The translations under genes and the position numbers were made by a program. The notes beneath the pieces are model-generated. The model was not told the DNA's origin. It searched no databases and saw only the letters and a list, made by a program, of their open reading frames with translations. This document shows, piece after piece, positions 6,613 to 14,355 of a stretch of DNA of 32,275 nucleotides. The stretch lies in assembly GCA_021787845.1 (NCBI GenBank), contig JAJYLH010000059.1, forward strand, positions 1 to 32,275, in the 5' to 3' direction. This DNA comes from Myxococcales bacterium (GTDB lineage: Bacteria; Myxococcota; Myxococcia; Myxococcales; JAJYLH01). Numbering within the stretch: position 1 is the first letter of the stretch; each line of letters starts with the position of its first letter.

Positions 6613-7901
6613 CAGAAGCTCTCGCGACGGGTCTTCGCCTGGCGGATGTAGCGGTCCAGGTCCTCGCGGTCGATGAGGGAGAGGATGTCCAGCCGGCCGT
6701 CGGCGGCGCGCCGGTAGATCAGCCGCACGTCGCTCGCGATGCGGATGCGAAAGTAGTTGTCGATGCCCTCGAGCTGCAGCGCGCGCAAGGACGGGTGGCG
6801 ATGGTCGCGCGCGAGGTGGAGCGCTTTCTCGAAGGCGGTCTTCACCACGCGCCGGTCCCAGCGCGCGAGCGAGTCGTAGAACTCGCGGGTGAAGTTGGGG
6901 ATGGTGAACTCGGTCGCCGGCGCGTCGGGCTCGTCGGCTACCGGCGCCGCTTGAGCTGGGCGAGAGCGGTCCTGGGCCTGGGCCTCGAGCTCACGCGCCC
7001 GCCTGCGCTCCGTGTCGAGCTCCTCTTGCAAGGCGGAAATCTGCTTCTCGAAGTGCGCCCGCTCGCTCGCGAGCCGGCGCAGGTCCTGTGCGCCGCGGCG
7101 TTCCTCGCTCGTGCGCGACGCGGACAGCTTCGACAGGTCGCTGCGCGCCTGGGCGTTCTCCAGCCGGAGTTGGGAAAGCTCGCCCTTCAAGTCGTTGAGC
7201 CGCCGGTCGCGGTCGGCGATTTCGGCGCGGGCCTGCTGGAGCTGCGTCCGGGCTGTTTCCCGCTCGCGCTCGGCGCGTCCGACGCGCTTGTCCAACTCGT
7301 CGCGCAAGGCGAGCCAGTCGGCCTCGCGGGATGCGTCGGTCGAATCGCTTTGCGGCTGCGCTGCCGGTTCGCGAGAGCGCTCTGCCTCCTTGTCGAGCTC
7401 AGCGGCGGCCGCGTCGTCGAGGTCGTCGAGAATCGCGAGCCCCGTGTCGATGGCCCGCTCGGCCACCGCCTGCACCGCCGGGTCCCCGTCCGCGGCGTAC
7501 CGCCAGGCGAGCCGCGCGGTCCCCACGATCGGGTCGCCGCCGACGATCTGCGCGATCTCGGCGGCCGAAACCGGGTTCAACCAGGTCGTGCGCAGCGCCG
7601 GGTCGTGCAGCGCCTCGGCGACCGCCCGTTCGATGTCCTCGCGGGCGCGCGGCTCGCGCAGGTACTCGTCGGCGAGCAGGTCCGCCTGCTCGGGCGTCGA
7701 CAGCTTCTCCAGCCGGTAGCCGCGGGTCGACAGCTTGAGCTTGCGGCACATCGAAAAGAGCGCGTTCGGCTCCAGCGCCAGCTCGAAGAAGCCGCCCAGC
7801 CACTCGGGCGCGATCCGGTCGAGCGGGAGAGGCAAGGGAGCCGAGCCGCCGTCGGGGCTCGCATCTGGGGCGCCCGCGCGCTCGTCGCCATCCTCGTGCA
7901 T
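6612..7901 (-). CDS. Coiled-coil protein with C-terminal RelE-like domain
   Basis: The protein has 429 residues. The N-terminal 170 residues are helical and unassigned. Residues about 190-305 form a long coiled coil rich in Glu, Arg, Leu and Gln. Residues about 330-425 resemble the RelE/ParE toxin superfamily fold: FYDSLARWDRRVVKTAFEK, then YFRIRIASDVRLIYRR, then DILSLIDREDLDRY. The same pattern (a DSLARL helix and an RVxSDIRLIV strand pair) is seen in the RelE-like domain at the N-terminus of some UvrD-type helicases, so this may be a binding module rather than an mRNase. There is no adjacent short antitoxin; the coupled downstream gene encodes the SEC-C protein. The ATG is 65 bp from the divergent SDR start. 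The fold call is from pattern; function is unknown. Confidence 0.75.
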   Translation of the reverse strand: MHEDGDERAGAPDASPDGGSAPLPLPLDRIAPEWLGGFFELALEPNALFSMCRKLKLSTRGYRLEKLSTPEQADLLADEYLREPRAREDIERAVAEALHDPALRTTWLNPVSAAEIAQIVGGDPIVGTARLAWRYAADGDPAVQAVAERAIDTGLAILDDLDDAAAAELDKEAERSREPAAQPQSDSTDASREADWLALRDELDKRVGRAERERETARTQLQQARAEIADRDRRLNDLKGELSQLRLENAQARSDLSKLSASRTSEERRGAQDLRRLASERAHFEKQISALQEELDTERRRARELEAQAQDRSRPAQAAPVADEPDAPATEFTIPNFTREFYDSLARWDRRVVKTAFEKALHLARDHRHPSLRALQLEGIDNYFRIRIASDVRLIYRRAADGRLDILSLIDREDLDRYIRQAKTRRESF

Positions 7902-7966
7902 GGCGTCTTCGGGTATCTGAACGAGGGCGCGAAGTCAACGTAAGCTTCCTTGCCGCGGAGCGGGTG

Positions 7967-8713
7967 ATGGGTCCAGGAGAGCTTTCGGGGAGGACGGCGC
8001 TCGTCACCGGCGCGGGCGTGCGGCTCGGCCGCGCCATCGCGCTGGAGCTGGCGAGGGGCGGCAGCGATGTCGTCGTGCACTACCACTCGAGCCGGCAGGC
8101 AGCGCTCGAGACGGTCGAGGAGGTCGAGCGGCTGGGAACGCGGGCGGTGGCGATCGGCGCGGATCTGTCGCGAAGCGAGGAGGTTTCTGCGCTCTTCGCG
8201 GCGGCCGACCGTTTCGGGACGCCGGACCTGGTCGTCTTGAGCGCGGGCCTCCTGGAGCGGCTGCCGTTCGACGAGATCGACGAAGGACGGTTGCGGCGCA
8301 TGCTGGACGTGAACTTCGTCGGGCCGTTCTTGTGCGCGCGGGAGGCCGCCCGGCGGATGCGGAAAGTCGGGCAGGGCGACCTCATCACGATCCTCGACGT
8401 CGGTGGCACCGGCCAGGCTTGGAAGAACCACGCCCACTACTGCAGCGCCAAGGCGGCCCTGGCGATGCTGACGAGGGTCCTCGCGGTGGAGCTCGCGCCG
8501 CAGGTGCGGGTGAACGGGGTGGCTCCGGGAGCGGTGCTGTTCCCCTCGGCGGCGAGCCCGGCGGCGCGGGACCGGGTGCTCGCCCGGGTGCCGATGGGGC
8601 GCGAAGGGTCGCCGGACGACGTGGCGCGCACCGTGCGCTTCCTCGCGGGCGGGCCTCGCTACCTGACGGGACAGATCGTCGCGGTGGATGGCGGACGGTC
8701 CGCCGCGGGTTGA
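7967..8713 (+). CDS. SDR-family oxidoreductase (pteridine-reductase-like)
   Basis: The protein has 248 residues from ATG 7967, which has GGAG (7957-7960) six bases upstream; the GTG at 7964 is too close to that site. The NAD(P)-binding motif TGAGVRLGRAI lies at about 13-23, and the active site YCSAK gives Tyr158 and Lys162. The position usually held by the catalytic Ser is in a segment ILDVGGTG; an Asp there (Asp144) is as in the Asp-Tyr-Lys arrangement of pteridine reductases (PTR1/FolM). The segment RVNGVAPGAVLFP and the C-terminal YLTGQIVAVDGG are standard SDR features. A role in reducing dihydropteridines or a similar substrate is inference. It is divergent from the RelE-like gene. Confidence 0.88.
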   Translation: MGPGELSGRTALVTGAGVRLGRAIALELARGGSDVVVHYHSSRQAALETVEEVERLGTRAVAIGADLSRSEEVSALFAAADRFGTPDLVVLSAGLLERLPFDEIDEGRLRRMLDVNFVGPFLCAREAARRMRKVGQGDLITILDVGGTGQAWKNHAHYCSAKAALAMLTRVLAVELAPQVRVNGVAPGAVLFPSAASPAARDRVLARVPMGREGSPDDVARTVRFLAGGPRYLTGQIVAVDGGRSAAG

Positions 8714-8747
8714 ACGAGGCGAGCCTTGGCGATTCCACCCCTTCGTG

Positions 8748-8776
8748 TGGACAGGCGCCATCGCGGGCGCTACGCT
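8748..8776 (+). promoter_or_regulatory. Sigma-70-type promoter for the A-type Fe-S carrier gene
   Basis: A -35 box TGGACA (8748-8753) is followed after 17 bp by a -10 box TACGCT (8771-8776), then a T-rich run. Transcription would start near 8783 and give a leader of about 50 nt before the ATG at 8834. Confidence 0.55.
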
Positions 8777-8833
8777 TTTTTAAGCCGCCTCGGCCCCGGC
8801 AGACGGGGACTCCTGGGCGAGCGGAGGATGTGG

Positions 8834-9214
8834 ATGGACAGCGCGATTCCCGAGTTGCTCGACCAGGTCCAGGTGCCGAGGCCTCCGACACCGGTGACGC
8901 TCACCGCCAAGGCGGTCGAGATGATTCGCAGCACGATGGAGCGCGAGAGCTTGGCGGACAGCGGGCTGAGGGTGGGGGTGGTCGGCGGCGGCTGCTCGGG
9001 CTTCCAGTACAGCCTCGACCTGGACAAGGAGCCCCGGGAGGGCGACCTGACCTTCGAGCAGGACGGCATCCGCATCTTCATCGACCCGATGAGCGCGCAG
9101 TACCTGGGCGGCACCACCATCGACTACGTCGAGACCGCGTACGCGTCGGGCTTCTCCTTCCAGAACCCGAACGCGAAGAACACTTGCGGCTGCGGCTCGT
9201 CGTTCTCGGTCTAG
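8834..9214 (+). CDS. A-type iron-sulfur cluster carrier (HesB/IscA/ErpA family)
   Basis: The protein has 126 residues. ATG 8834 is chosen because GGAGG (8823-8827) lies six bases before it; the ATG at 8828 abuts that site. The three invariant cluster-binding cysteines are present: Cys54 in GGGCSGFQY and Cys118 and Cys120 in TCGCGSSF. Members accept [4Fe-4S] or [2Fe-2S] clusters from the IscU or SufB scaffold and hand them to apo-enzymes in the cytosol. An N-terminal extension of about 20 residues precedes the usual domain. No isc or suf genes are adjacent, so it is a stand-alone carrier gene. Possible clients nearby (the Rieske-like protein) are speculation. Confidence 0.93.
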   Translation: MDSAIPELLDQVQVPRPPTPVTLTAKAVEMIRSTMERESLADSGLRVGVVGGGCSGFQYSLDLDKEPREGDLTFEQDGIRIFIDPMSAQYLGGTTIDYVETAYASGFSFQNPNAKNTCGCGSSFSV

Positions 9215-9246
9215 ACGGGCACCAAGAGCGCTGCTGGTCTCCCGAT

Positions 9247-9272
9247 GGGCTCCGGAAGGCTTTTCGGAGCCC
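9247..9272. terminator. Stem-loop after the A-type carrier gene
   Basis: GGGCTCCG (9247-9254) and CGGAGCCC (9265-9272) form a perfect 8-bp GC-rich stem, which extends inward by a G-T and two A-T pairs to a four-base loop. It lies 33 bp after the carrier stop and 31 bp before the next start. No T-tract follows, so it may be a Rho-linked end, a processing site or an attenuator. Confidence 0.5.
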
Positions 9273-9302
9273 GTCGCGCGTCGGGGACCGCTCGGAGGAG
9301 CG

Positions 9303-9971
9303 ATGTCGCTCATCGTGCGCTGGGCGGTGACCGGGCCGTTCCTCGAAAACGCGTACGTCCTGGTGTGCGGTTCGACCCGGGAGGCGATTCTGGTCGACCC
9401 CGGGGACGATCCGGATCGCATCGACCGGCTGGTCACCGAGGAAGAGGCGCATCCGGTCGCCATCTACGCGACCCACGCCCACCTCGATCACGTCGGCGCT
9501 CTCGCCGAGGTCCAGGACCGCTTCCAGGTTCCGACCTATCTACCCGCGGCCGACCGCGACTGGCTCGAGTCGCTGCCGGCGCAGGCGCGGATGTTCGGTC
9601 TGCCGGCAAGACCGGTGCCGAAGGTCGATGGCCCTCTCGCCGAGGGGCAGCGCATCCGCTTCGGCGACGTCGAGGGCGTCGCCCTCGCCACCCCCGGCCA
9701 CACCCCGGGCGGCACCTGCCTCTGGTTCGAGCAGGACCGGGTCCTCCTCACCGGCGACACCCTCTTCGCGGGGAGCGTCGGCCGCACCGACCTCGCCGGG
9801 GGCGACTTCGACACCCTCGTCCGGTCCATCCGTGACAAGCTCTTCGTCCTGCCCGACGAGGTGACGTTCTACTCGGGCCACGGCGACCCCGGCCGCTTGG
9901 GCGACGAGAAGCGGTCGAACCCGTTCGTCGGCGCTGCGGCGATTCACAGCCATTTCCTGCCGCCGCGCTGA
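9303..9971 (+). CDS. MBL-fold metallo-hydrolase (glyoxalase II-like)
   Basis: The protein has 222 residues, and GGAGGAG lies just before ATG 9303. It has the full set of metallo-beta-lactamase-fold metal ligands: THAHLDH (residues 57-63), GHTPGG, GDTLF, and a late GHGDP. This arrangement is that of the hydroxyacylglutathione hydrolase-like subgroup, which hydrolyses thioesters such as S-lactoylglutathione using two metal ions; many bacterial members have other substrates. There is no signal peptide, so it is cytosolic. It follows the Fe-S carrier gene by 88 bp with a stem-loop between, so co-transcription is possible but not certain. The exact substrate is not readable. Confidence 0.9.
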   Translation: MSLIVRWAVTGPFLENAYVLVCGSTREAILVDPGDDPDRIDRLVTEEEAHPVAIYATHAHLDHVGALAEVQDRFQVPTYLPAADRDWLESLPAQARMFGLPARPVPKVDGPLAEGQRIRFGDVEGVALATPGHTPGGTCLWFEQDRVLLTGDTLFAGSVGRTDLAGGDFDTLVRSIRDKLFVLPDEVTFYSGHGDPGRLGDEKRSNPFVGAAAIHSHFLPPR

Positions 9972-10011
9972 GCGAGCCCCGGGAGGTCGGTGAACGCCGT
10001 TCTCTGAGCGC

Positions 10012-10041
10012 TTGTCCGGCCGTCCGGCGGCGTGGTATCCT
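10012..10041 (+). promoter_or_regulatory. Promoter for the 660-residue protein gene
   Basis: A -35 box TTGTCC (10012-10017) and a -10 box TATCCT (10036-10041) are separated by 18 bp. The predicted start near 10048 gives a leader of about 33 nt to the ATG at 10081, with a run of five T at 10051-10055. Confidence 0.55.
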
Positions 10042-10080
10042 CCGGCCGCGTTTTTCCCGTTTTCCTAGAGCGAGTTGCCG

Positions 10081-12063
10081 ATGCCCCCCAGCGCAGCCAG
10101 CCTCAACGGCGTCGCCGACATGACGTACATCGCGATGGGCAACATGCTGCCCATGCCGTTCAAGCCGTTCGGCGGCGGCTCACCGGCTCAGTACCCGAAG
10201 GCATTCAAGCAGTCCGAGCTGGCTACCGTGCCGCCGATCATGGCGTACTACCTGTCGGCGACGGTCAACAAGTACCACACGACGACCGCCAAGCAGATCA
10301 GCCGCAAGCACCGGATCTTCGTCCACAAGATTCTGGGCGCTTGCAAGTCGGCGTGGGGCACGTGGCAGGACCTGGCGTCGCTCGTCGGACTCCAGGTGAT
10401 GGGGCCGACCTGCATCGGGACGCCCGCCTGTCTCGTCGGACCGCCGCTCTACCCGCTCATCATGTTGGAGGCGCCGAAGGCGACGCCGCAGGAGCTCAAG
10501 TACTCCAAGGCCATCGCCCAGGCCTTTTCCACGAACTTTTCAATCTGGCAGCTCTCGGTGACGGTGCCGGGGATGCCGCTGTGGCCCGAGTTCGCGATGT
10601 TCCCGGGGCCGGTCGCGCCGCCGATGCCGAACGCCGTGCCGCTGTCCCTCGAGGAGTGCGTGGCGCCCGGCGAGCTCGCGATGCTCGCGCCGGCGTTGGC
10701 GCTCGAGATGATGGCGTTTCTCGGCGACCCGCCGCCGCAGGCGGCGTGGAGCCTCCAGCTCTTCACGGCGGTGGCGGTTTCCCTCTCGCTCAACTTCACC
10801 CAGTGGGTGGCGTCGAGCCTGTGGGCGCCGGGGAAAATCACGGGCGGTGGGCCGATTCCGACCTTTGCGCCTCCGGTCGTGCCTGCCGGGCCGGTCGTCA
10901 TGGGGCAGGCGGCCGCGCCGCCAGGCGGGCTGAAGACGATGGGGCCGAGCGGGACCGCTGCCGCGCTCGCCAAGCTCGCGGAGGACGCTGTCGAGGACCT
11001 GGCCGAAGGCGACTCGATGGGGGACATCACGAGCGACATGATCGGCGATGCCATCGACGTCGTCTTCGCCGCGGTCGACGACAAGATGAAAGCGGCGAAG
11101 GCCGCCAAGGCCGCGAAGGCCGGCCAGAGCGTGGTCGAGGAGGACGCCGAGAAGGCTGCCAAGAAGGCGACGGAGAAGGCGGTCGAGTCTCAAGCCAAGA
11201 AAGAAGCCGAGAAGGAGGCCGAGAAGGAAGCCGAAAAGGCTGCTGAGAAGACGGCCGAGAAGGAGGCCGAGGAGAAGCTCGCGAGGCAGGCCGCGAAGAA
11301 GGCGGAGAAATCCGCCGAGCACGCGGCAGAAAAAGCTGGCGAGAAGGAAGCGAAGGCCCAGGCCGCGGCCGCCGCCCGCAAGAAGGCCGAAGACGAGGCC
11401 AAGCAGAGCGCCGAGAAGGCGGCGCGCGCGAAAGCGGTGAAGGAGGCCGAGAGCAAGCTCAAGGGGAAGGCCGACCGCGCCGCCGCCGATGCGGCGAAGA
11501 AGGAAGCCACGGCCGAGGCCAAGAAAGAAGCCGAGAAGGAGGCCGAGGACGAGACGAAGAAGGCGGCCGAAGATCAAGCCAAGAAAGAGGCCGGAGCCGA
11601 AGTGAAGAAAGAAGAGGCCCAGGCCGCCGAAGAGGAGGCGGACAAGGCGAAGGACGAGGCCATCGACAAGTCCAATGAGGTGATGGCCGACAAATGGAAG
11701 GAGGGCGGTGCCGACGCGGCCAAGGATATCGCCAAGGAACAGGGGGAAGACGCCGTCAAGGAAGATGCCAAGGACCGCGCATCCGAGGCGGGAAGAGAAG
11801 CGGTTGCCGGCGAGGACTTGTCCCCGGAAGACCAGCTCGTGCTCGACGATGCGGACGATGAGGACAAGCAAGATCTAGAGAAGGATCTCGCCGACAAGAA
11901 AGAAGAGAAGGAGAAGGAATCGCCCGAGCAGAAGCTCCTCAAGGACAAAGAGGACGGGTTCGTGGCCGCGGTGGATCCATGGGACACCGGGGAATCGGAC
12001 GACAAGCCCGCGGCCGGCGGCGGACTTCCCAAGCCCAGCGATGGCGGGGGCGAGTCAGACTAG
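10081..12063 (+). CDS. Unknown protein: duplicated hydrophobic N-terminal half, Lys/Ala/Glu-rich tail
   Basis: The protein has 660 residues from ATG 10081; the TTG at 10075 is less likely. I do not recognise the family. Residues 1 to about 300 are rich in Met, Pro, Ala and aromatic residues, without a clear signal peptide. Two similar segments occur: one near 149-185 (NFSIWQ, later PEFAMFPGPVAPP) and one near 237-285 (NFTQWV, later GPIPTFAPPVVPAGPVVMG), suggesting an internal duplication. Residues about 335-560 are a long helical stretch of AEKEAEK-type repeats, and the last 90 are very acidic. Proline-rich FAPPxVPxGPV segments recall phage-tail or injection-system associated proteins, but that is a weak impression. 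A promoter precedes it; two zinc-ribbon membrane genes face it. Confidence 0.75.
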   Translation: MPPSAASLNGVADMTYIAMGNMLPMPFKPFGGGSPAQYPKAFKQSELATVPPIMAYYLSATVNKYHTTTAKQISRKHRIFVHKILGACKSAWGTWQDLASLVGLQVMGPTCIGTPACLVGPPLYPLIMLEAPKATPQELKYSKAIAQAFSTNFSIWQLSVTVPGMPLWPEFAMFPGPVAPPMPNAVPLSLEECVAPGELAMLAPALALEMMAFLGDPPPQAAWSLQLFTAVAVSLSLNFTQWVASSLWAPGKITGGGPIPTFAPPVVPAGPVVMGQAAAPPGGLKTMGPSGTAAALAKLAEDAVEDLAEGDSMGDITSDMIGDAIDVVFAAVDDKMKAAKAAKAAKAGQSVVEEDAEKAAKKATEKAVESQAKKEAEKEAEKEAEKAAEKTAEKEAEEKLARQAAKKAEKSAEHAAEKAGEKEAKAQAAAAARKKAEDEAKQSAEKAARAKAVKEAESKLKGKADRAAADAAKKEATAEAKKEAEKEAEDETKKAAEDQAKKEAGAEVKKEEAQAAEEEADKAKDEAIDKSNEVMADKWKEGGADAAKDIAKEQGEDAVKEDAKDRASEAGREAVAGEDLSPEDQLVLDDADDEDKQDLEKDLADKKEEKEKESPEQKLLKDKEDGFVAAVDPWDTGESDDKPAAGGGLPKPSDGGGESD

Positions 12064-12507
12064 CGGTGTCGTCTGGGTCGCTCGGCGCGAGGCCCGGGCG
12101 CCGCGGGTAGGGCGCGAACCGCTGGGGGCTGGACCCGGGCTGGGAGCGAAGGTCGAGAGCGACAATCGTACGACGAGCGCGACGAACACGGCGAGGATGA
12201 TGAACGTCCCAAGGACGATCTTCATCGTCCGTGCCGCGCCGCCGGGTGGCTTGTCGTCTTGCCACTGCCCCGAAAAGGACAGCGTAGATAGTCCGGTCTC
12301 CCGCATCTCGCGCTCGAACCGGGCTTCCGCCGCGAGCTCCGCCGCGTTCGCACGTTCTTCGTCGATGGCCTGCTGGCGCGCGCGCAGGAACGCCGCGTCC
12401 GGCGCGACGGCGGCGCCACAGAAAGGGCAGCTTCCGCCGGACTCGGCCGCCTCTCTGGTCAGCGTCCCGCCGCGGTTCGGGCAGTGAGGTGACGTTCGCG
12501 TCGGGGC
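12055..12507 (-). pseudogene. Zinc-ribbon membrane protein paralogue, start and one cysteine lost
   Basis: The open frame 12507-12055 encodes a ribbon-like start (HCPNRGGTL, then CPFCGAAV), a charged helix, and a transmembrane helix (MKIVLGTFIILAVFVALVV) with a short tail. It parallels the gene just upstream (CPNCGASL, CTFCGAEV, helix, membrane segment). However, the second ribbon cysteine is Arg (CGC for TGC), and no ATG, GTG or TTG exists in frame before the ribbon; a TGA lies at 12508-12510. A GTG at 12511 opens another frame that reaches the ribbon only after a one-base shift. So this is a frameshifted or decaying copy, or a sequencing error. From ATG 12306 only a ribbonless 83-residue fragment could be made. 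The 3' end overlaps the convergent gene by 9 bp. Confidence 0.55.
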
Positions 12508-12526
12508 TCACCCGGAGTCTCCTCGG

Positions 12527-12997
12527 CTATCGATGGCGCGGGTGCCGGCGCGCGTCGGATGACATCGTCTTCGCTGCGGGCGCGTCGTTCGCGGCTGGCT
12601 CGGTCGCGACGGTCTGCTGCATCATCTTGTCGTAGTACGCCCGCTCGCGAAGGACCCGCACGAGGACCATCAGCAGCAAGAAGGCGATGGCGACCCCGAC
12701 GAAGAGGCTGGCCCGGCGAGACCCGCGCTCGGCGTTGGCGGCCTGTCGATAGCCGCGAGCCGTCATCTCGCTTACGCGCCGCACCATGTCCGCCTGCGCT
12801 TCCGCTTTGCGCGCCTCGGCCTCGGCCTCCTGGACCCGGACTTGCCCCGCGCGTTCGCGCATCTGGGCGAGCTCGAACGTCGGGTCCGGCTCCACCTCGG
12901 CGCCGCAGAAGGTACACGCACCGCCCTCCTGGAAAACCTTGAGGGTCAAGCTCGCGCCGCAGTTCGGGCATTTCATCTCGTTAGCGACTTCGGCCAT
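12527..12997 (-). CDS. Zinc-ribbon, helix and single-membrane-span protein
   Basis: The protein has 156 residues. An N-terminal zinc ribbon (MKCPNCGASL and ACTFCGAEV, four cysteines, about residues 10-35) is followed by a charged Ala/Glu/Arg helix (about 45-75), a linker, one transmembrane helix (about 97-115, SLFVGVAIAFLLLMVLV) and a polar tail. This architecture suggests an anchored cytosolic metal-binding or protein-binding head, but no function is known to me. The promoter is unclear, though TAGAGT lies about 12 bp before the ATG on the minus strand. The adjacent downstream frame is a degenerate paralogue, so a tandem duplication occurred here. Confidence 0.8.
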   Translation of the reverse strand: MAEVANEMKCPNCGASLTLKVFQEGGACTFCGAEVEPDPTFELAQMRERAGQVRVQEAEAEARKAEAQADMVRRVSEMTARGYRQAANAERGSRRASLFVGVAIAFLLLMVLVRVLRERAYYDKMMQQTVATEPAANDAPAAKTMSSDARRHPRHR

Positions 12998-13168
12998 CGG
13001 GGTTCGACTCTAACACGCGTGAACGACCTCGGTCGGCCGATGCGCTGCACGAGGTCCGGCGCGTTTCGTGGCTCCGGAAACGGACCCTCGACCTCGGAGG
13101 TCGCGCGACGTCAAGCCGTGTCGATGACGCGTTCGAAGGAGAGCGAGCCGAGCGTTCCCCGGTCGAGC

Positions 13169-14197
13169 TCACGGCTCGAGCACGATCTTTCCGAAGACCG
13201 CTCGCGACTCCAGCAGTCCTTGAGCGCTCACGCCCGCCGACAGCGGAAGCGTCCGGTCGACGATCGGCCGCAACCGTCCCCGGCCCGCGAGGGCGAGCAC
13301 TCGGGCGAGCTCGGCGCGCGTGCCCATGGTCGAGCCGAGAATCGAGATCTGCCGGGTGAAGACGAACCGCAGATCGAGCTTCGCGTCGTGGCCGCTCGTC
13401 GCCCCGCAGAGCACCACCCTCCCGCCGGTCGCGACCGAGCGCAGCGACTTCTCCCACGTCGCCTGGCCGGTGTGCTCGAAGACCACGTCGACGCCGCGCT
13501 TGGCCGTCTCGGCGCGCACCACCTCTTGAAAATCGTCCCGCGCGTAGTTCACCGTCACGTCCGCACCGAGCGCCCGGGCCCGCTCGCACTTCTCGTCCGT
13601 GCCCGCGGTGGCGATGACGGTGGCGCCGAAGAGCTTGCCGATCTGGATGGCGGCGCTGCCGACCCCGCTGCCGCCGGCGTGGACGAGCAGCCACGATCCG
13701 GGCCCGACCGGCGCCCGCACGGTCAGCATGTGCCAGGCCGTCTGGAAGGTGACCGGAAGCGCTGCCGCCTCGATGAAGCCCAGCCGCTCGGGGAGCGGAA
13801 GGACGTTGCGCGCCGGAACCACCAGCCACTCGGCTTCGCCGCCGGAGACCTGCTCGCCCAGGAGCTGGAAACGCCGGCAGAGGTTGTCGTTCCCCGCCAG
13901 GCAGTGCTCGCACCTCCCGCAGGAGAGCCCTGGCACCACCGCCACCCGCGCGCCCAGGAGCGAGGAAGGCACCCCAGGACCGGTCTTGTCCACCTCTCCG
14001 GCCATGTCGCTGCCGAACACGTGGGGAAACTCGAGCTTCAGCGCCGGCCAGCCCTCGCGCACCCACAGGTCGAGGTGGTTGAGCGCCGCCGCGCGCACCC
14101 GGACCCGCACCTCGCCCGGTCCCGGCTCCGGTTCCTCGAGGTCCGCGAGCGACACCCGGTCGAGCCCGCCGTGTCCTCGCATGATCAGCGCGCGCAT
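13169..14197 (-). CDS. Zinc-type medium-chain dehydrogenase/quinone oxidoreductase
   Basis: The protein has 342 residues, starting at ATG 14197 (MRALIMRGHGG). It has the structural-zinc lobe with four cysteines at 93, 96, 99 and 107 (CGRCEHC, then C), and the Rossmann motif HAGGSGVGSAAIQIG near 170-185. The position of the catalytic-zinc Cys near residue 40 is in LNHLDLW, without Cys, as in quinone-reductase-like members that keep only the structural zinc. It therefore probably reduces quinones or enones with NADPH in the cytosol; the substrate is not readable. A large open frame runs far upstream but crosses other genes and is rejected. It is divergent from the methyltransferase gene, with a 9-bp repeat array between. 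Confidence 0.9.
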   Translation of the reverse strand: MRALIMRGHGGLDRVSLADLEEPEPGPGEVRVRVRAAALNHLDLWVREGWPALKLEFPHVFGSDMAGEVDKTGPGVPSSLLGARVAVVPGLSCGRCEHCLAGNDNLCRRFQLLGEQVSGGEAEWLVVPARNVLPLPERLGFIEAAALPVTFQTAWHMLTVRAPVGPGSWLLVHAGGSGVGSAAIQIGKLFGATVIATAGTDEKCERARALGADVTVNYARDDFQEVVRAETAKRGVDVVFEHTGQATWEKSLRSVATGGRVVLCGATSGHDAKLDLRFVFTRQISILGSTMGTRAELARVLALAGRGRLRPIVDRTLPLSAGVSAQGLLESRAVFGKIVLEP

Positions 14198-14255
14198 CGC
14201 AGGGAAGCTACCCCATCGCCGACACGACGAACGCGCGGTGCCGGCTTCGCCGCCC

Positions 14256-14295
14256 ATCGGACCGATCGGTCGGATCCGTCCGATCGGTCGGATCG
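14256..14295. repeat. 9-bp repeat array A
   Basis: Successive 9-mers ATCGGACCG, ATCGGTCGG, ATCCGTCCG, ATCGGTCGG and a partial ATCG lie in the 158-bp divergent gap between the dehydrogenase and methyltransferase genes. It is one of four such arrays in the window. Adjacent units are partly complementary, so the array can fold back on itself. Confidence 0.85.
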
Positions 14296-14341
14296 AACCC
14301 GTTCGCGAAATCCCTCCTGCCCTCCGCCACGGCGGCTTTGG

Positions 14342-14347
14342 TATGCT
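14342..14347 (+). promoter_or_regulatory. -10 box (TATGCT) for a near-leaderless methyltransferase mRNA
   Basis: TATGCT ends eight bases before ATG 14356, so the transcript would start at or within a base or two of the start codon. No ribosome-binding site is visible, which fits leaderless translation. The -35 region is weak. Confidence 0.45.
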
Positions 14348-14355
14348 CGCCCGCG

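Noticed and set aside
3709-6651. A long plus-strand Arg/Ala-rich frame
   Set aside because: It crosses the methylase gene out of frame, the tRNA, and the antisense of the SEC-C gene; its composition is that of GC-rich shadow translation.
6612-7901. A classical type II toxin-antitoxin pair
   Set aside because: The RelE-like domain ends a 429-residue coiled-coil protein, and its coupled partner is a 634-residue zinc-motif protein, not a small DNA-binding antitoxin.
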